From positions 1,302,001 through 1,366,000 of the forward strand of contig NZ_CP021059.1 of the NCBI RefSeq assembly GCF_002119805.1: a stretch of 64,000 nucleotides of DNA, given 5' to 3'. Of this stretch, positions 16,377-26,992 are shown piece by piece; position 1 is the stretch's first letter; every line of letters starts with the position of its first letter. This stretch comes from Macrococcoides canis. Lineage in GTDB: Bacteria; Bacillota; Bacilli; Staphylococcales; Staphylococcaceae. The notes below the pieces were generated by a model. That model made no database searches, had not been told where the DNA came from, and saw only the letters and a list, made by a program, of their open reading frames with translations. The translations under genes and the position numbers were made by a program.

Positions 16377-18413
16377 TTAACTTAATATTTTAATTCCAGT
16401 ATGACTTGTAATAACCTTCACATCAAAGTGCCACTCCGCACTTGATCCAGCTGTATAATTTAAGAAGTTAAAATCTACCTTTTGAACATCAGTAGTATTA
16501 CCAGTGACTGTTGTTGTTGGTGCAGTACCGACACCTATTGCAGTAGCATTAATCTCGTCATAAGTTATTTCTTCAATTTTCTTCAACTGTGCCAATGTCG
16601 TAGCATCTGCAGTACGTTTTATCGCTCCTCTAAAAAGTATTTCACGAGGACTCTTAGCAAGTATACTTTTCGACTTCAAAGCACGTATTTCAACAATTGC
16701 ATTTAAAGAGTCATTCGGCACTTCTAAACTGAAACCTCGTTCAGCGACAGCAGAGCTACTTACTTTATAGAACGATGATTTTTGAGTTATAAACCCTTTA
16801 TAGATAGGTTTGGTAATAGGTTTCGATGGTCTGTGAGTGTTGTGATTAATAAACGTTATCTCATCAATATATTTTGCAGCCTCTGAATTTAACGTGACAT
16901 ACTCAATGTCGTATGGATTACGCGTAGACCATTCATAATTATCCTCAAATACGATGTTTTGCAGTTTCGTTCCAATAGGAATCTCGAATTGAACATCTCG
17001 CATGTTATTATGTTTTAAATAAAGATGTCCTATATCACATCTGACGAACACCTTAACCCCAAAATTATCCTCGATATAAATTTTATGCGGCGAGAAGTCA
17101 CCAGAACTATCTGCTCGTAAAACAATAACATCAGGAGATGCTTCGAAGTAGTTACGTTTTATACTGTAATCTTCTCCGTTACCATAAAGCAGAATATCAC
17201 AACCTGCATAATTCGCCTCGATGACATTATCGATAATTGTAACTTTAGTAGAGGCATATCCACCAAAAATACCAATAGCGCCTCTCTCGATAGTATTATT
17301 TTGAATGTTAACAGTAGTAACCCACTGACCGAGTTTGATGTTCACATTACAGTACCAGAACTTGTTATTTGTAAATGACATACCATATTGAGCTAATCCA
17401 ACTAATCCTTCGTCTAAATCATAAAAGTAGCAACCATCGACTTGTGCAGGGCTATAAACACCTTGAAATATAACTCCTCTTGCTGCGCTCGACGTCCCTG
17501 CTAAAGAAGTAGTTTTAGTTGTGAATGCTAATGAAGCGTTAGTAGAGCCGTACATACGTGAAGTATGTCCTCTTCTAGTATTATCTCCTTGGAATCTAAT
17601 GTTAAAGATACTTCCGAATACATCTTTTCTAGGATCCTTTACACCGAACTGAAAAGCAAAATTAACCGGTTTAATTACAGTATTAAATCCTACACCTACA
17701 AAGGTTATATTTTTTTGAACTATTAAACCATTTAACATAATGAATTCTCCGGCAGGTATATTAATTACCGATCCATCTGGAGCTGCATCTACAGCAGCTT
17801 TAAAAACTGGTGTAAAGTCATAATTCCCATCACCCATTAACGTCTTTGCAGATTCGAATTCCATTAGATTGTAAATATGGCTACTTTTTTCATCAAATCT
17901 ATCCAAACGAGCACCAAGTGATTGAAAATTTTTCCTTGCTAAAATAACTTCTGTCTGACCCTGAGTATCAGATGATAATAAGGTAAATTTCTCTTCTACA
18001 GCATTCTCTACTAAATTATTAGCTAATTTATTGAAAGTTTCATCAAGACTAAGATTGTTTATAATATTCAGTTCAGTATCATCATGAGTATCAGAAACAT
18101 ACACTGTAAACTTGCCGTCAGACGGAAACTTTTGACCATCAGCTGTTGTTATTTCTAAAGAGTGTATATTCGCCTTTAAATCATTTACAACTTTAAATGT
18201 CAGTACCCCATCTATTATCTTTTCGTAACTTTTCTGTCTTATCATCCTATCTTTTGTATCTAATAACGTAAGAGTACAATTTTGATTGAGCTTATTAATC
18301 ACACTACCGTCAGGCCCACATAATAATAGTTCAATAGGGCTTGTATTATCTGCTTGTTTTATCGTTATATAATTATGAAAATTATTCTTTGTTTTTAAAC
18401 TATTTACTTCCAT
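16377..18413 (-). CDS. Tail spike / baseplate protein with BppU-like N terminus and beta-helix domain
   Basis: 678 aa. Residues about 10-120 resemble the BppU baseplate-upper-protein N domain (QNCTLTLLDTKDRMIRQKSYEKI...GKFTVYVSD). From about 190 the pectate-lyase-like right-handed beta-helix starts (DFTPVFKAAVDAAPDGSVINIPAGEFIMLNG), with repeating short strands (NNKFWYC, NNTIERG, DNVIEAN, RNYFEAS, DNFGVKV). The rest is an unassigned beta-rich tail. It probably binds or cuts cell-surface polysaccharide. ATG 18413 has GGAGGG 5 nt upstream. Confidence 0.85.
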   Translation of the reverse strand: MEVNSLKTKNNFHNYITIKQADNTSPIELLLCGPDGSVINKLNQNCTLTLLDTKDRMIRQKSYEKIIDGVLTFKVVNDLKANIHSLEITTADGQKFPSDGKFTVYVSDTHDDTELNIINNLSLDETFNKLANNLVENAVEEKFTLLSSDTQGQTEVILARKNFQSLGARLDRFDEKSSHIYNLMEFESAKTLMGDGNYDFTPVFKAAVDAAPDGSVINIPAGEFIMLNGLIVQKNITFVGVGFNTVIKPVNFAFQFGVKDPRKDVFGSIFNIRFQGDNTRRGHTSRMYGSTNASLAFTTKTTSLAGTSSAARGVIFQGVYSPAQVDGCYFYDLDEGLVGLAQYGMSFTNNKFWYCNVNIKLGQWVTTVNIQNNTIERGAIGIFGGYASTKVTIIDNVIEANYAGCDILLYGNGEDYSIKRNYFEASPDVIVLRADSSGDFSPHKIYIEDNFGVKVFVRCDIGHLYLKHNNMRDVQFEIPIGTKLQNIVFEDNYEWSTRNPYDIEYVTLNSEAAKYIDEITFINHNTHRPSKPITKPIYKGFITQKSSFYKVSSSAVAERGFSLEVPNDSLNAIVEIRALKSKSILAKSPREILFRGAIKRTADATTLAQLKKIEEITYDEINATAIGVGTAPTTTVTGNTTDVQKVDFNFLNYTAGSSAEWHFDVKVITSHTGIKILS

Positions 18414-18684
18414 TAAATCCCTCCTCATTTTCAATTTTTAATTTTACAGGAACAATATTCCTTAATTTTGTAGCGCTATTTAACTTTTCTAACGATAAAA
18501 TAGTCATACCAGCTTTAACTGATACAACTCCATCTGTAACTTCTAATTTATGTGATTGCCTTGCTTTCACTTCATCAACTATAATCGCTCTATCGTAATC
18601 ATCATCTACTACGAGATTCAGTCCTGCTTTAACTATCTTTTCTTCTCCATCGATTATTTTAGTTAATACTGCCCAAGCTTCCAT
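18400..18684 (-). CDS. Small baseplate-region protein
   Basis: 94 aa (MEAWAVLTKIIDGEEKIVKAG...) rich in beta-like Val/Ile/Lys repeats. It overlaps the tail-spike start by 14 nt. AGGAGGG sets the start at 18684. It lies between Tal and the spike gene, so a baseplate or assembly role is likely; the family is not recognised. Confidence 0.72.
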   Translation of the reverse strand: MEAWAVLTKIIDGEEKIVKAGLNLVVDDDYDRAIIVDEVKARQSHKLEVTDGVVSVKAGMTILSLEKLNSATKLRNIVPVKLKIENEEGFNGSK

Positions 18685-18694
18685 ATCATCCCTC

Positions 18695-20488
18695 CTAATA
18701 ATCTGTTGTTCCAACGTATAGTGTCTTTACGTTTATACTTGATGCACTGTTCGATTTAATTCTGAAATAGAAGTTAAGAACTCTCTTAGTTGGTCTTCCT
18801 AAATCAATTAATAATTCGTTCAACCTTTGGTTACCCTTGCCTATAATATCTACAATAACTGAATTGTAGTACGTTGTTGTTATACCGTCATAGCTAAAAA
18901 CCTCTATAACACCACTTCCACCATCACTCATATAAGAAGAGAAACTTACTTTGAGGTACCTTTGAAAATGTATAACGGTATAGCCATCAAATTGAAGTGG
19001 TGAATTACTCGTTGTAGAGAAGAAACCATCGATAATCTGAACACCGTAATCTATTTGTGGTGGGCTCACTCTGAATACTGACATTCCAATGTTCAATGTA
19101 CTATTTTTGATTGGTTGAAATCCGTTAATATCACTCAATGTCACACCTGAAGTCACACCGGTGATTAACTGTTGTTGCGACTGAATGTTTGTTTGTAACG
19201 TTGAAGTTGATTGATTAAATCCCTTTGTTACGTTCTGCAGATCATTAGATACTGTACCGATTTTTGAATTGAGGGCTGTTGTTGATTCGACTAACTTTCT
19301 TTCAACTTCTCTTGTTCGCTCTCTCGCAATTTGTTTCTGAACATCTTCCATTGTCCATGGTTTATCACCAATAGTTATCGATTTGTCGTGTGGTTGAATC
19401 AAATCAATACTCTCTCCAATGATTTTCATCTTATCGCTGATATTTAAAGGCGCAACTTCAACAGTATGAACGTTAAAAATCTCTAGTGAGTCTGGACGTA
19501 ACCCGATTAATTCTAAGTCAAGTGCATCTAAAGATATTGAAACATTCGCCACCTTTTTACTTTGTTCTTTTATCCATTTATTAGCTGCTGCTTTTAAGGT
19601 TTCTGGAGTATACATATCGTTAAACTCAACTGCACCGGTTTGTACTCCATATATACTAATCAATTCAGGAATATCAATATACGGACTACCGTTATTAACA
19701 TCAGCAATCGTTAGTTTAATCTCTTGACCATTTGCAGTTTCGCTAGATACCCCTAAAGGCTTTAATCTCGTGATAATGTCAGTTGGATCTATCTTGTACT
19801 GGATATTCTGTAGATTTTCTCCGAGTGCAATCTTTGTACTCTTTTCTTTAGCGTAATCCTTATACCAATGTATGATATTAGCCGTTTCAGTAATTTCAAT
19901 TACGATAATGCCACCGTACTTATTCACTAAGTCTTCCTCTATTGTAGCTAGTGTATCTTTATCATCATACCTATAGAAATACTTCTCTTCTTCTCGATAC
20001 GTTTCATCAACAGGTATAACTGGTTTAGTTACATCAACTGTTCCAACTGTAAATCGTTTATAAGTTTCAGTTCCGACTTCACTATTATGATGATTGATAA
20101 CTAACTTAAGCAAATCTATAGGCGCTTTATCAAATTCAAACGATTGTTTCTGCAGACTATCTTTGAGAAATGCTTTTGCGCCTTCAAATATCAAATGATG
20201 TTTAAACTCTCCACTTGATTCCATCGAATGATCAGGAGTAATCACACGACCCCTAAACTCAAATTTGTTCTTCTTAGTATTAAAGATTTCAAGTATCGTT
20301 TTAAACGATTTAATGTTAAATCCTGTTTTAACTATAAAGCTATGAAATAAGTCTACATTTGATGAATCAATAGAGTTAATCTGTCGTTCTAATGATGCGG
20401 ATGATACTTCTGAAATACCTTCAGCTAAGTCTAATATCGTATGTTTATTATTTACATCATCGATGTTATATAACTTCAAACGATACAT
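18695..20488 (-). CDS. Tail-associated structural protein (Tal / prophage tail endopeptidase family)
   Basis: 597 aa. The N-terminal 370 residues match the phage minor structural/Tal fold: RLKLYNIDDV at the start, EFRGRVITPDHSMESSGEFKHHLIFEGAKAFLKDSLQ, then a region ending INVHTVEVAPLNIS-DKMKIIGES. A coiled coil follows (about 375-440), then a C-terminal beta domain. It should form the tail tip. No catalytic residues of a lysin domain are visible. It overlaps the Dit stop by 1 nt. Confidence 0.85.
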   Translation of the reverse strand: MYRLKLYNIDDVNNKHTILDLAEGISEVSSASLERQINSIDSSNVDLFHSFIVKTGFNIKSFKTILEIFNTKKNKFEFRGRVITPDHSMESSGEFKHHLIFEGAKAFLKDSLQKQSFEFDKAPIDLLKLVINHHNSEVGTETYKRFTVGTVDVTKPVIPVDETYREEEKYFYRYDDKDTLATIEEDLVNKYGGIIVIEITETANIIHWYKDYAKEKSTKIALGENLQNIQYKIDPTDIITRLKPLGVSSETANGQEIKLTIADVNNGSPYIDIPELISIYGVQTGAVEFNDMYTPETLKAAANKWIKEQSKKVANVSISLDALDLELIGLRPDSLEIFNVHTVEVAPLNISDKMKIIGESIDLIQPHDKSITIGDKPWTMEDVQKQIARERTREVERKLVESTTALNSKIGTVSNDLQNVTKGFNQSTSTLQTNIQSQQQLITGVTSGVTLSDINGFQPIKNSTLNIGMSVFRVSPPQIDYGVQIIDGFFSTTSNSPLQFDGYTVIHFQRYLKVSFSSYMSDGGSGVIEVFSYDGITTTYYNSVIVDIIGKGNQRLNELLIDLGRPTKRVLNFYFRIKSNSASSINVKTLYVGTTDY

Positions 20489-20922
20489 CAGATCACCTCG
20501 CTATTATCAATTACATTTCTAGCATACGGATGACCTTCAAATACTATTTTAAAGTTTATACCATACGATAGTATTTCAGCTTCAATATCAATGCATTTAA
20601 CATAGTACTCTAAGTTCTCGTATACATCACATCGTAATTGACTCATAGGCTTACCATATAACCATTTCTTAATATCTGTAATAATAACTGACCTGTCTTG
20701 GTAATCGTTGCAGAATACTATCATTTCGAACGATATTTGACGGTCTTCGTATGTTGGTTTTCCATATAAAAAAGAGAAATCATAAGAACCGCTCATATAA
20801 GGAACGGTTCCTTTGATTTCTTTCATTTTAGGGGTTGGAAAGCTATAACTACTCATTAACATATCTCTAGAATGTGAATGTTTACCGTATATACTGAATC
20901 CAGCATGTAATCTATTAGACAT
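20488..20922 (-). CDS. Distal tail protein (Dit-like)
   Basis: 144 aa. KEIKGTVPYMSGSYDFSFLYGKPTYEDRQISFEMIVF and DIKKWLYGKP...LRCDVYENLEYYVKCIDIEAEI are the usual N-terminal galectin-like ring motifs of Dit proteins. It is shorter than two-domain Dits. It lies between tape measure and Tal, the canonical position, and overlaps the tape-measure stop by 8 nt. Confidence 0.88.
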   Translation of the reverse strand: MSNRLHAGFSIYGKHSHSRDMLMSSYSFPTPKMKEIKGTVPYMSGSYDFSFLYGKPTYEDRQISFEMIVFCNDYQDRSVIITDIKKWLYGKPMSQLRCDVYENLEYYVKCIDIEAEILSYGINFKIVFEGHPYARNVIDNSEVI

Positions 20923-23900
20923 TCGCTAACCCCCTATTTCTGTACTTAAGATTTTGAGCCATTTCTTTATCGATATCAGGCGCAATTTCTTTAGCGATTA
21001 CTTTCTTATCGATTTTTAATACTGTTTCTCTTTGAGCCATTAAGCGTTGTAACTCTTTCTGTTCTTCAAGTAACTGAATCATTCTTAATGTGAGTGCATC
21101 ATCTTTAGTGAATCCGAGCTTATCACCTGTGTCTTTCCATATCTTCTGCTGTTGAACACGTTGTGATGGATCATGACTTATAATTGATTCTGCAAATCCG
21201 CCCTCTGCAATCCATGCGATTTGAGGAATATCGACAATACCACCCTTAGCATATCCAGGTATCTTTAACTTTCTTCCAGCATATATCATGTCAGATTTTA
21301 ACCCATTAAGCTTTTTAAGGTCTGCAACTGTTGTATGATATTTAGCAGCAATTCCACCTAATGTATCGCCCCACTTAATGTTGTGTGTTCTAGGTTGCTT
21401 AGGTATTGCTTTAGGTGTGATCTTTGCTTTAACCTTTGATGCTACAGTCTTTTTAGTAGGTGCTTTAGGTTTTATTTTAGGTTTAGCAGTTAAATAGCTA
21501 CTTGCTCGATTTTGTACTGATGTCTGTTGTTTCTTAATTGAAGCTATTTCTTTATCTTTATCTTTAATTTCAGGGTCATAACCAAAGCGTGAATGTTCGT
21601 TTGATAGATTATTAACATAGCTAAGAACTTGTTTCTGCAGCTTGTTTATTTCAAGAACATTCTTTTTACCACCGCCGACAAGTGTTTCAACTCTAGGTAT
21701 AGCCGACTCAATTCCACCCGCAAGTATTTCTCTTAAGATTGTAGGATCTAGTCCCATTTTTCTTAATTTAGATACATTAGCTGCAAACTTTTTCATTCTG
21801 CTAAGTCTATACTTCATAAATGCAATAAAATCACGTGAAGTATTGCCTTTTGCCGCTTCGAAACTCGCATATCCACGATAAGAATCTCTTAAGCTATCTC
21901 TAAATGACATCTTTGAATCAGCTAATGCTTTTCGCTCTTCTGTTTTTTGATTCAGTTGATTCTGCAATCTTTGTTTCTGTTTAATCAGACTGTTCAAGAA
22001 GTTCGTTCTTAGAACTTCGCTTTGTTTCAACTTCTTCAAGCTATTAATCTGTGCTTGATACGCTTGTATATCAGCACGTGCATTCGCGATCGTCTTCTTA
22101 TTCGATGACTTTTTAATCTTATTATTAAGCGTAGCAATCTTGCCTTGATTAGATGCAATAATAGAACTAATCTTCTTGTTAATTGCATTGATATTAGATT
22201 GCATCTTCTCAACAGGTAACTTACCAATGTTTTTCATGTTAGCCATGATTAAATTACCTAAAGCGATATCCTCTCTCCCCGTCACTTTACCGCTCGTTTT
22301 ACCTCGTTTAGCAATGGCGCTACCTGTATTGTACATGCGTTGTGCTTTGCTTAAGGCTTGTACAGTTGCTTTATGAGTTTTCGATTGTTGTGATACATTC
22401 TTATTTAATCCTGTAATGGCACCTGTTAATTTGATGATCTGGCCAGGATAGATTAAATGATTCTTAATACCATTTAACAGTTGCAACGCTTTTACAGTTG
22501 TACCGTTTTTACGAGAGATATCCCATAAAGTATCTCCTCTTCTAACTGTATGCGTCTGGCGTTTGATAGTTCCTTTTGCATATCTCTTAGGCTTACCATT
22601 CACCATTCTGTCAGCTAATGCTATTAATTCATTCGCTCGTTTTCTACGTTTAGGAACAGTTGGTATTACAATTTCTTTACCTTCTTCTCCCCCACGATAG
22701 ATAGAATCTTTAGGTATGATACCACCATTCGCATATCCACCGCGCCATGTTCCTGATGCCATACCAGGAATATTAGTGATTGAACCATATCGAGATTTAA
22801 TCCATTTAATCGAGGCAGTAATATTGTTAATTGGGTTCATCATGCCTTCTGTCGTACCCATTAAACCACGATATGTTTGAGGTGTAACCTGCATTAAACC
22901 TCGCGCTTCATTTCCACCTGTATTGACATCAACATAACCATGTTGAACAGCTGCAGGATTAAATCCGGATTCGTATTTAGCAATAGTTTTGAGATATGGC
23001 GCCCAAGAATCAGGTACACCTGTCCTTTTAATAGCACTTGAAATCCAGTTTGATATATTACCAGGCGCTGAAACTCCTTTAAGTATTCCAGCACCGCCCC
23101 CACCATTTCCTTTTAAGAATTTAATAGGATCTAGTGTATTTGTATTCGTAAGTTCTGTAGATGCCGGACTCTCTACTTGATAGTGTAAATGGTCGCCATT
23201 TGTCCATTGTCCTGAGTTACCAGAGAGCGCGATTGCATCACCCTGTTTTACAGTTCCTGTTTTCAATACTTTTGATAAATGCAAGAAATATTGAGCAATT
23301 TTTCCCGATAACAATCGAGCTACTATTCCACCACCGTAGTTAGATTGCTGTTCAACAGAACCTGATGTCGGAGCGTGGATAACTGTTCCTGCAGGTATAG
23401 CTAAATCAATACCATAGTGTCGACCTCCATTGTAACCCAAACCAGGTACTGGTCCATTCGGACTATATGGGGTAGTTCTAGTCCAGTTAAGAATCTCGCT
23501 ACCATCAGCGTTAGCGCCACTCGCTTCATCAAGCCATCCAGTAACAACTTTAACTGCTTGTTTTTTCAGTAAGTTATACGCTTTACCCATCATTTCACCA
23601 GGCATACCCGCGATACCACTAAAGTCTACTCCGAATTTTTTCATTGCAAGATCCACTAATTTACCTGGATTTTCAATGTATTCAAGTATGTCTTCAGCGA
23701 TTGCTACACCTTCACGTGTTGCTTTTTCAACTTCTGAACCTTTTTCTGCAGTGTATTCGAGCGCTTTTCTGGTGTTCTTTGCACCAATAACCTTATTAGA
23801 AGCTGTAACACCGTTTGCCGTACCTTTAACAAGCATACCCATAGCAAAATCTCCGAACGTACCTTTTGAATACTTACTCGGATTAAGCATTTCTTCAGTT

Positions 23901-26569
23901 TGCTTATTATTATATACATGCGTACCTTTAGGCATCCAGAACGTCGTCTCTTTCTCGAATAACACTGCTCTTCCGTTTGGGAATTGAACAATTTCTCTTG
24001 TGCCTTTACCATTACCTGGTCCTTTATCTCCTACAGTTGCCCAACCATCTTCAGGATGTCCGCCGGTACCCTGTGAATACTTACTTGCATCTATCTTTGT
24101 TAAAGGTTTCCCCATACCTAATTTATCTGCAACCCAGTTGACTCCATCGATCATTAAATTAAGTCCGCCGATAACCTTGTCTTTCAAGCCGTTTTTCATT
24201 TCAACAGCTGATTTTACAACATCATCTTTCATGCCGATTACGCCGTCTTTAATAGATTTGATCCAGCCTTTAATACCATTCCATGTATTTTTAAAGGCAC
24301 CCACAACTCCGTCTTTTAATCGTACAGCTGCATCAACTGTCGATTTTTTAATCAAATTCCAAGAGTTAGCGAGTCCGTTCTTTAAATTTTTGATGATATT
24401 TAAGGAATTTGTCCAAAGATTTTTAAAGGCACCAATGACGTTTTTCGATATTTTAGTTGAAGTATCCCATATAAATTTACCAAAATTCTTAAATAAATTA
24501 AGGATACCCTGCCACATGGATTTTAGTCCGCCAGCAAATAATTTAGCAAATCCTAAAGCTCCTTTAAGAAGTTTTCCGTAGAATAATAACTGGACACCGT
24601 TCCAAATTAACTTTATGGCTCCGGAGAAGATATTCTTAATACCTTCCCACATTTTTCGGAAGTCTCCCGTAAATAACCCACTGAAAACTTGAATCAAGCC
24701 TTTTATGACTTGTAAACCACCTTTTATTACACCCTGGATATTCTGCCAGATTGATACAATAATAAATTTAACAAGTGGGAAAACAAACTTAACTACTGCA
24801 AGTATTCCGTTAAAAATATTCTTTGCTGCTTGTAGTAGTTGTTGACCGTCTGGGCCTGTAAAGAATTTCTTTATAGCACCAAACCCATCTTTAACAAAGT
24901 TTGTGACTGACCGTTGCGCTAATGAAAGTTGTTGTTTTAACGTATTAAACCAGTTGATGATGTTATTCGCTTCACCATTGCTGAAACCTAGCTTTTGAAG
25001 TATATTGACCGATTTACTTCCCGTTAAATCAGAGAAGAATCCTCGAATCTGTTTGCCCCACTTAGCCATGTTTTGCAGTATTGTCACAGTACCTTTTAAA
25101 GCACCGTTTGCTGTTGCTAATGCGGGACCACCTTGTTCAGCTAAAAATTCCTTCCAGGTATTTTTTAACTGAGCTAAGTTCTTTTCATAGCTATCCGCTT
25201 CTTTAACACCTTGTCCGAATACTCCGGCTTTATTATGCTGACGAATAGATTCTTGTACTTTTAACTGTTCTTGTTGCGTAACAGTCAGTTGCTCCCATTT
25301 CTTGCCGTAGACTTCCTGGGCCTTATCGTTAAGCATGGTCTGAGATAAGTTGATCATAACTGTATCTGCTGAATCGTATTCGCCTTTAATAACAGCCATC
25401 ATACGTCCAGTCGATTCTTCCATGGATTCATTAGCGAATGCCGAACCATCTACTGTACGTTCTAACCACATTTTAGAAGTTTCGTATGCATCTTGCTCAC
25501 TTAATCCTTTTGATTTAAGAATCGCTTGATATTGCAGCATCGACTTCTTTAATTCATTAGGATGTACATTATACTTCTGAGCCATCTCTCCAAGATACTT
25601 ATCGGTTGTATTCTTCATTTTGCCCATTACTTGTTCGTATTGTGAATTAAGCGCTTCAATTTCAGCAGTAGATTCAACTATCTTCTTTGTAAATTCTGTT
25701 ATGCTTACAGTAGCTAATGCGCCTCCAATAACAGGTCCTAATCCTTTAAACGCACCTTTCAAGCCACCAACTGAACCAGTTGCACCATCAATATCTTTAG
25801 AAATATTCTTAGTAGAATTAGATAGATTAACATCATCTCCAACGGTTCTAAGCTTTCTATCGAGTTGATCAGCACGTTCTTCAACTTTACCGAAAGCGAT
25901 ATTCGCACTCATAGACATAGATTCGAAGTCGACATCTTTTACACTTTTATTTATCTGATCTAGTGTGTTATCTGCAATCTTACCAGTTGATTGTAACTCT
26001 TTTTTAGCTTTATTAAGCTCACTATTGAGCTTATTGAAGTCAACTTTATCATCAGCTTTTTCTAACGACTTACTTGTCTTATCTACATCTTTTTGCAATG
26101 CTAATAACTGCTTACCTGCTTCTCTCGCATCTTCAGGTAATCCTTCAAGAAACTTAACATCATTCAACTTATTCATGTTACGTTCTACACTATTTACATT
26201 ACGAATAACAGTTTTAAATGTATCACGTGAATTTGCATCTAAAGACTTCCAATCAACATTCTTAATTTCCTTTTGAAGTGACTGCATCGTTTCTTTATTG
26301 ATGTTACCTGTTTCTTTGAATTCCTTTTGAGCCTTCTGCAATTCAGATTGTAACTTCTTAGTATCGAAGTCTTTACCAGTTTCAGATAAACGCTTATCAA
26401 ATGTCTTAAGTGAATCGTCAATAGTTCCGAAAGCCTTATCCATACGCTTAGTTGCTTTTTCAGTTACTTTCGGAAGATTATCAAAGTTTTGCTCTAATAT
26501 TTTAAATTTGCTTAGCATGCCATCAATTGAGAGTTCAAACTTAGTACTGATTTCTTGTATATTAGCCAT
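20915..26569 (-). CDS. Tape measure protein with M23 peptidase, lytic transglycosylase and two LysM domains
   Basis: 1884 aa, the largest gene. The N-terminal third is coiled coil and TMP fold; hydrophobic helices follow near residues 560-800. An M23 endopeptidase lies at about 1037-1135 (GGRHYGIDLAIPAGT, HLSKVLKTGTVKQGD, DHLHYQVESP). An SLT transglycosylase lies at about 1190-1276 (IAKYESGFNP, EARGLMQVTPQTY). LysM domains occur at about 1340-1380 (VRRGDTLWDIS) and 1726-1773 (IKWGDTLGGIA). It sets tail length and helps cross peptidoglycan during DNA entry. GGAGG precedes the ATG. Confidence 0.93.
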   Translation of the reverse strand: MANIQEISTKFELSIDGMLSKFKILEQNFDNLPKVTEKATKRMDKAFGTIDDSLKTFDKRLSETGKDFDTKKLQSELQKAQKEFKETGNINKETMQSLQKEIKNVDWKSLDANSRDTFKTVIRNVNSVERNMNKLNDVKFLEGLPEDAREAGKQLLALQKDVDKTSKSLEKADDKVDFNKLNSELNKAKKELQSTGKIADNTLDQINKSVKDVDFESMSMSANIAFGKVEERADQLDRKLRTVGDDVNLSNSTKNISKDIDGATGSVGGLKGAFKGLGPVIGGALATVSITEFTKKIVESTAEIEALNSQYEQVMGKMKNTTDKYLGEMAQKYNVHPNELKKSMLQYQAILKSKGLSEQDAYETSKMWLERTVDGSAFANESMEESTGRMMAVIKGEYDSADTVMINLSQTMLNDKAQEVYGKKWEQLTVTQQEQLKVQESIRQHNKAGVFGQGVKEADSYEKNLAQLKNTWKEFLAEQGGPALATANGALKGTVTILQNMAKWGKQIRGFFSDLTGSKSVNILQKLGFSNGEANNIINWFNTLKQQLSLAQRSVTNFVKDGFGAIKKFFTGPDGQQLLQAAKNIFNGILAVVKFVFPLVKFIIVSIWQNIQGVIKGGLQVIKGLIQVFSGLFTGDFRKMWEGIKNIFSGAIKLIWNGVQLLFYGKLLKGALGFAKLFAGGLKSMWQGILNLFKNFGKFIWDTSTKISKNVIGAFKNLWTNSLNIIKNLKNGLANSWNLIKKSTVDAAVRLKDGVVGAFKNTWNGIKGWIKSIKDGVIGMKDDVVKSAVEMKNGLKDKVIGGLNLMIDGVNWVADKLGMGKPLTKIDASKYSQGTGGHPEDGWATVGDKGPGNGKGTREIVQFPNGRAVLFEKETTFWMPKGTHVYNNKQTEEMLNPSKYSKGTFGDFAMGMLVKGTANGVTASNKVIGAKNTRKALEYTAEKGSEVEKATREGVAIAEDILEYIENPGKLVDLAMKKFGVDFSGIAGMPGEMMGKAYNLLKKQAVKVVTGWLDEASGANADGSEILNWTRTTPYSPNGPVPGLGYNGGRHYGIDLAIPAGTVIHAPTSGSVEQQSNYGGGIVARLLSGKIAQYFLHLSKVLKTGTVKQGDAIALSGNSGQWTNGDHLHYQVESPASTELTNTNTLDPIKFLKGNGGGGAGILKGVSAPGNISNWISSAIKRTGVPDSWAPYLKTIAKYESGFNPAAVQHGYVDVNTGGNEARGLMQVTPQTYRGLMGTTEGMMNPINNITASIKWIKSRYGSITNIPGMASGTWRGGYANGGIIPKDSIYRGGEEGKEIVIPTVPKRRKRANELIALADRMVNGKPKRYAKGTIKRQTHTVRRGDTLWDISRKNGTTVKALQLLNGIKNHLIYPGQIIKLTGAITGLNKNVSQQSKTHKATVQALSKAQRMYNTGSAIAKRGKTSGKVTGREDIALGNLIMANMKNIGKLPVEKMQSNINAINKKISSIIASNQGKIATLNNKIKKSSNKKTIANARADIQAYQAQINSLKKLKQSEVLRTNFLNSLIKQKQRLQNQLNQKTEERKALADSKMSFRDSLRDSYRGYASFEAAKGNTSRDFIAFMKYRLSRMKKFAANVSKLRKMGLDPTILREILAGGIESAIPRVETLVGGGKKNVLEINKLQKQVLSYVNNLSNEHSRFGYDPEIKDKDKEIASIKKQQTSVQNRASSYLTAKPKIKPKAPTKKTVASKVKAKITPKAIPKQPRTHNIKWGDTLGGIAAKYHTTVADLKKLNGLKSDMIYAGRKLKIPGYAKGGIVDIPQIAWIAEGGFAESIISHDPSQRVQQQKIWKDTGDKLGFTKDDALTLRMIQLLEEQKELQRLMAQRETVLKIDKKVIAKEIAPDIDKEMAQNLKYRNRGLANV

Positions 26570-26608
26570 ATTATCCTCCTTTCCTTATATATTTATTTAA
26601 ATAATTAA

Positions 26609-26992
26609 TTAAGTTTGTAACGCTTTTAACTGTTCAAGTTGCTCGAAGTCCCATTCTAATACTTTAGGCATTTCAAGCGACTTAGTTTCTTTCATAGGAT
26701 CAATACCTTCAATGAACTGATTCTGACGTTTAACATCATCTTTATCTTGAGCAGGGTTTGCATTAATACGAGATAAGTGATTCATATATAAATCCCACTT
26801 CTTCGCTTCTGCTTCTTGCTCTTCCTGTTCAATAACGATAATTAAATAAGCTAACGCTTCTTCAAGTGGCAGATCAATTATTTCTGATCTTCCACCTAAT
26901 TTGTGCGCTAGCTTAAATATGAGTGCATCTTCGAGTTCGTAACCACTTAGTTCACTGGACTTAGAGTCGCTTGAGTAACTTTCTCGCCCCAC
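26609..26992 (-). CDS. Tail assembly chaperone, frameshift (T) part
   Basis: 127 aa from a possible GTG start, but the frame is open upstream back to the slippery site at 27022-27028, so it is probably made as a -1 frameshift extension of the preceding gene, like lambda G-T. The sequence is acidic and helical (IIVIEQEEQEAEAKKWDLYMNHLS) and ends in EWDFEQLEQLKALQ. The G-T product chaperones the tape measure protein encoded next. Confidence 0.82.
   Translation of the reverse strand: MGRESYSSDSKSSELSGYELEDALIFKLAHKLGGRSEIIDLPLEEALAYLIIVIEQEEQEAEAKKWDLYMNHLSRINANPAQDKDDVKRQNQFIEGIDPMKETKSLEMPKVLEWDFEQLEQLKALQT

Noticed and set aside
20915-26569. Several ORFs of 60-193 codons on the opposite strand and in other frames inside the tape measure gene
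   Set aside because: They lack ribosome sites and have low-complexity composition; they are shadows of the 1884-aa gene.
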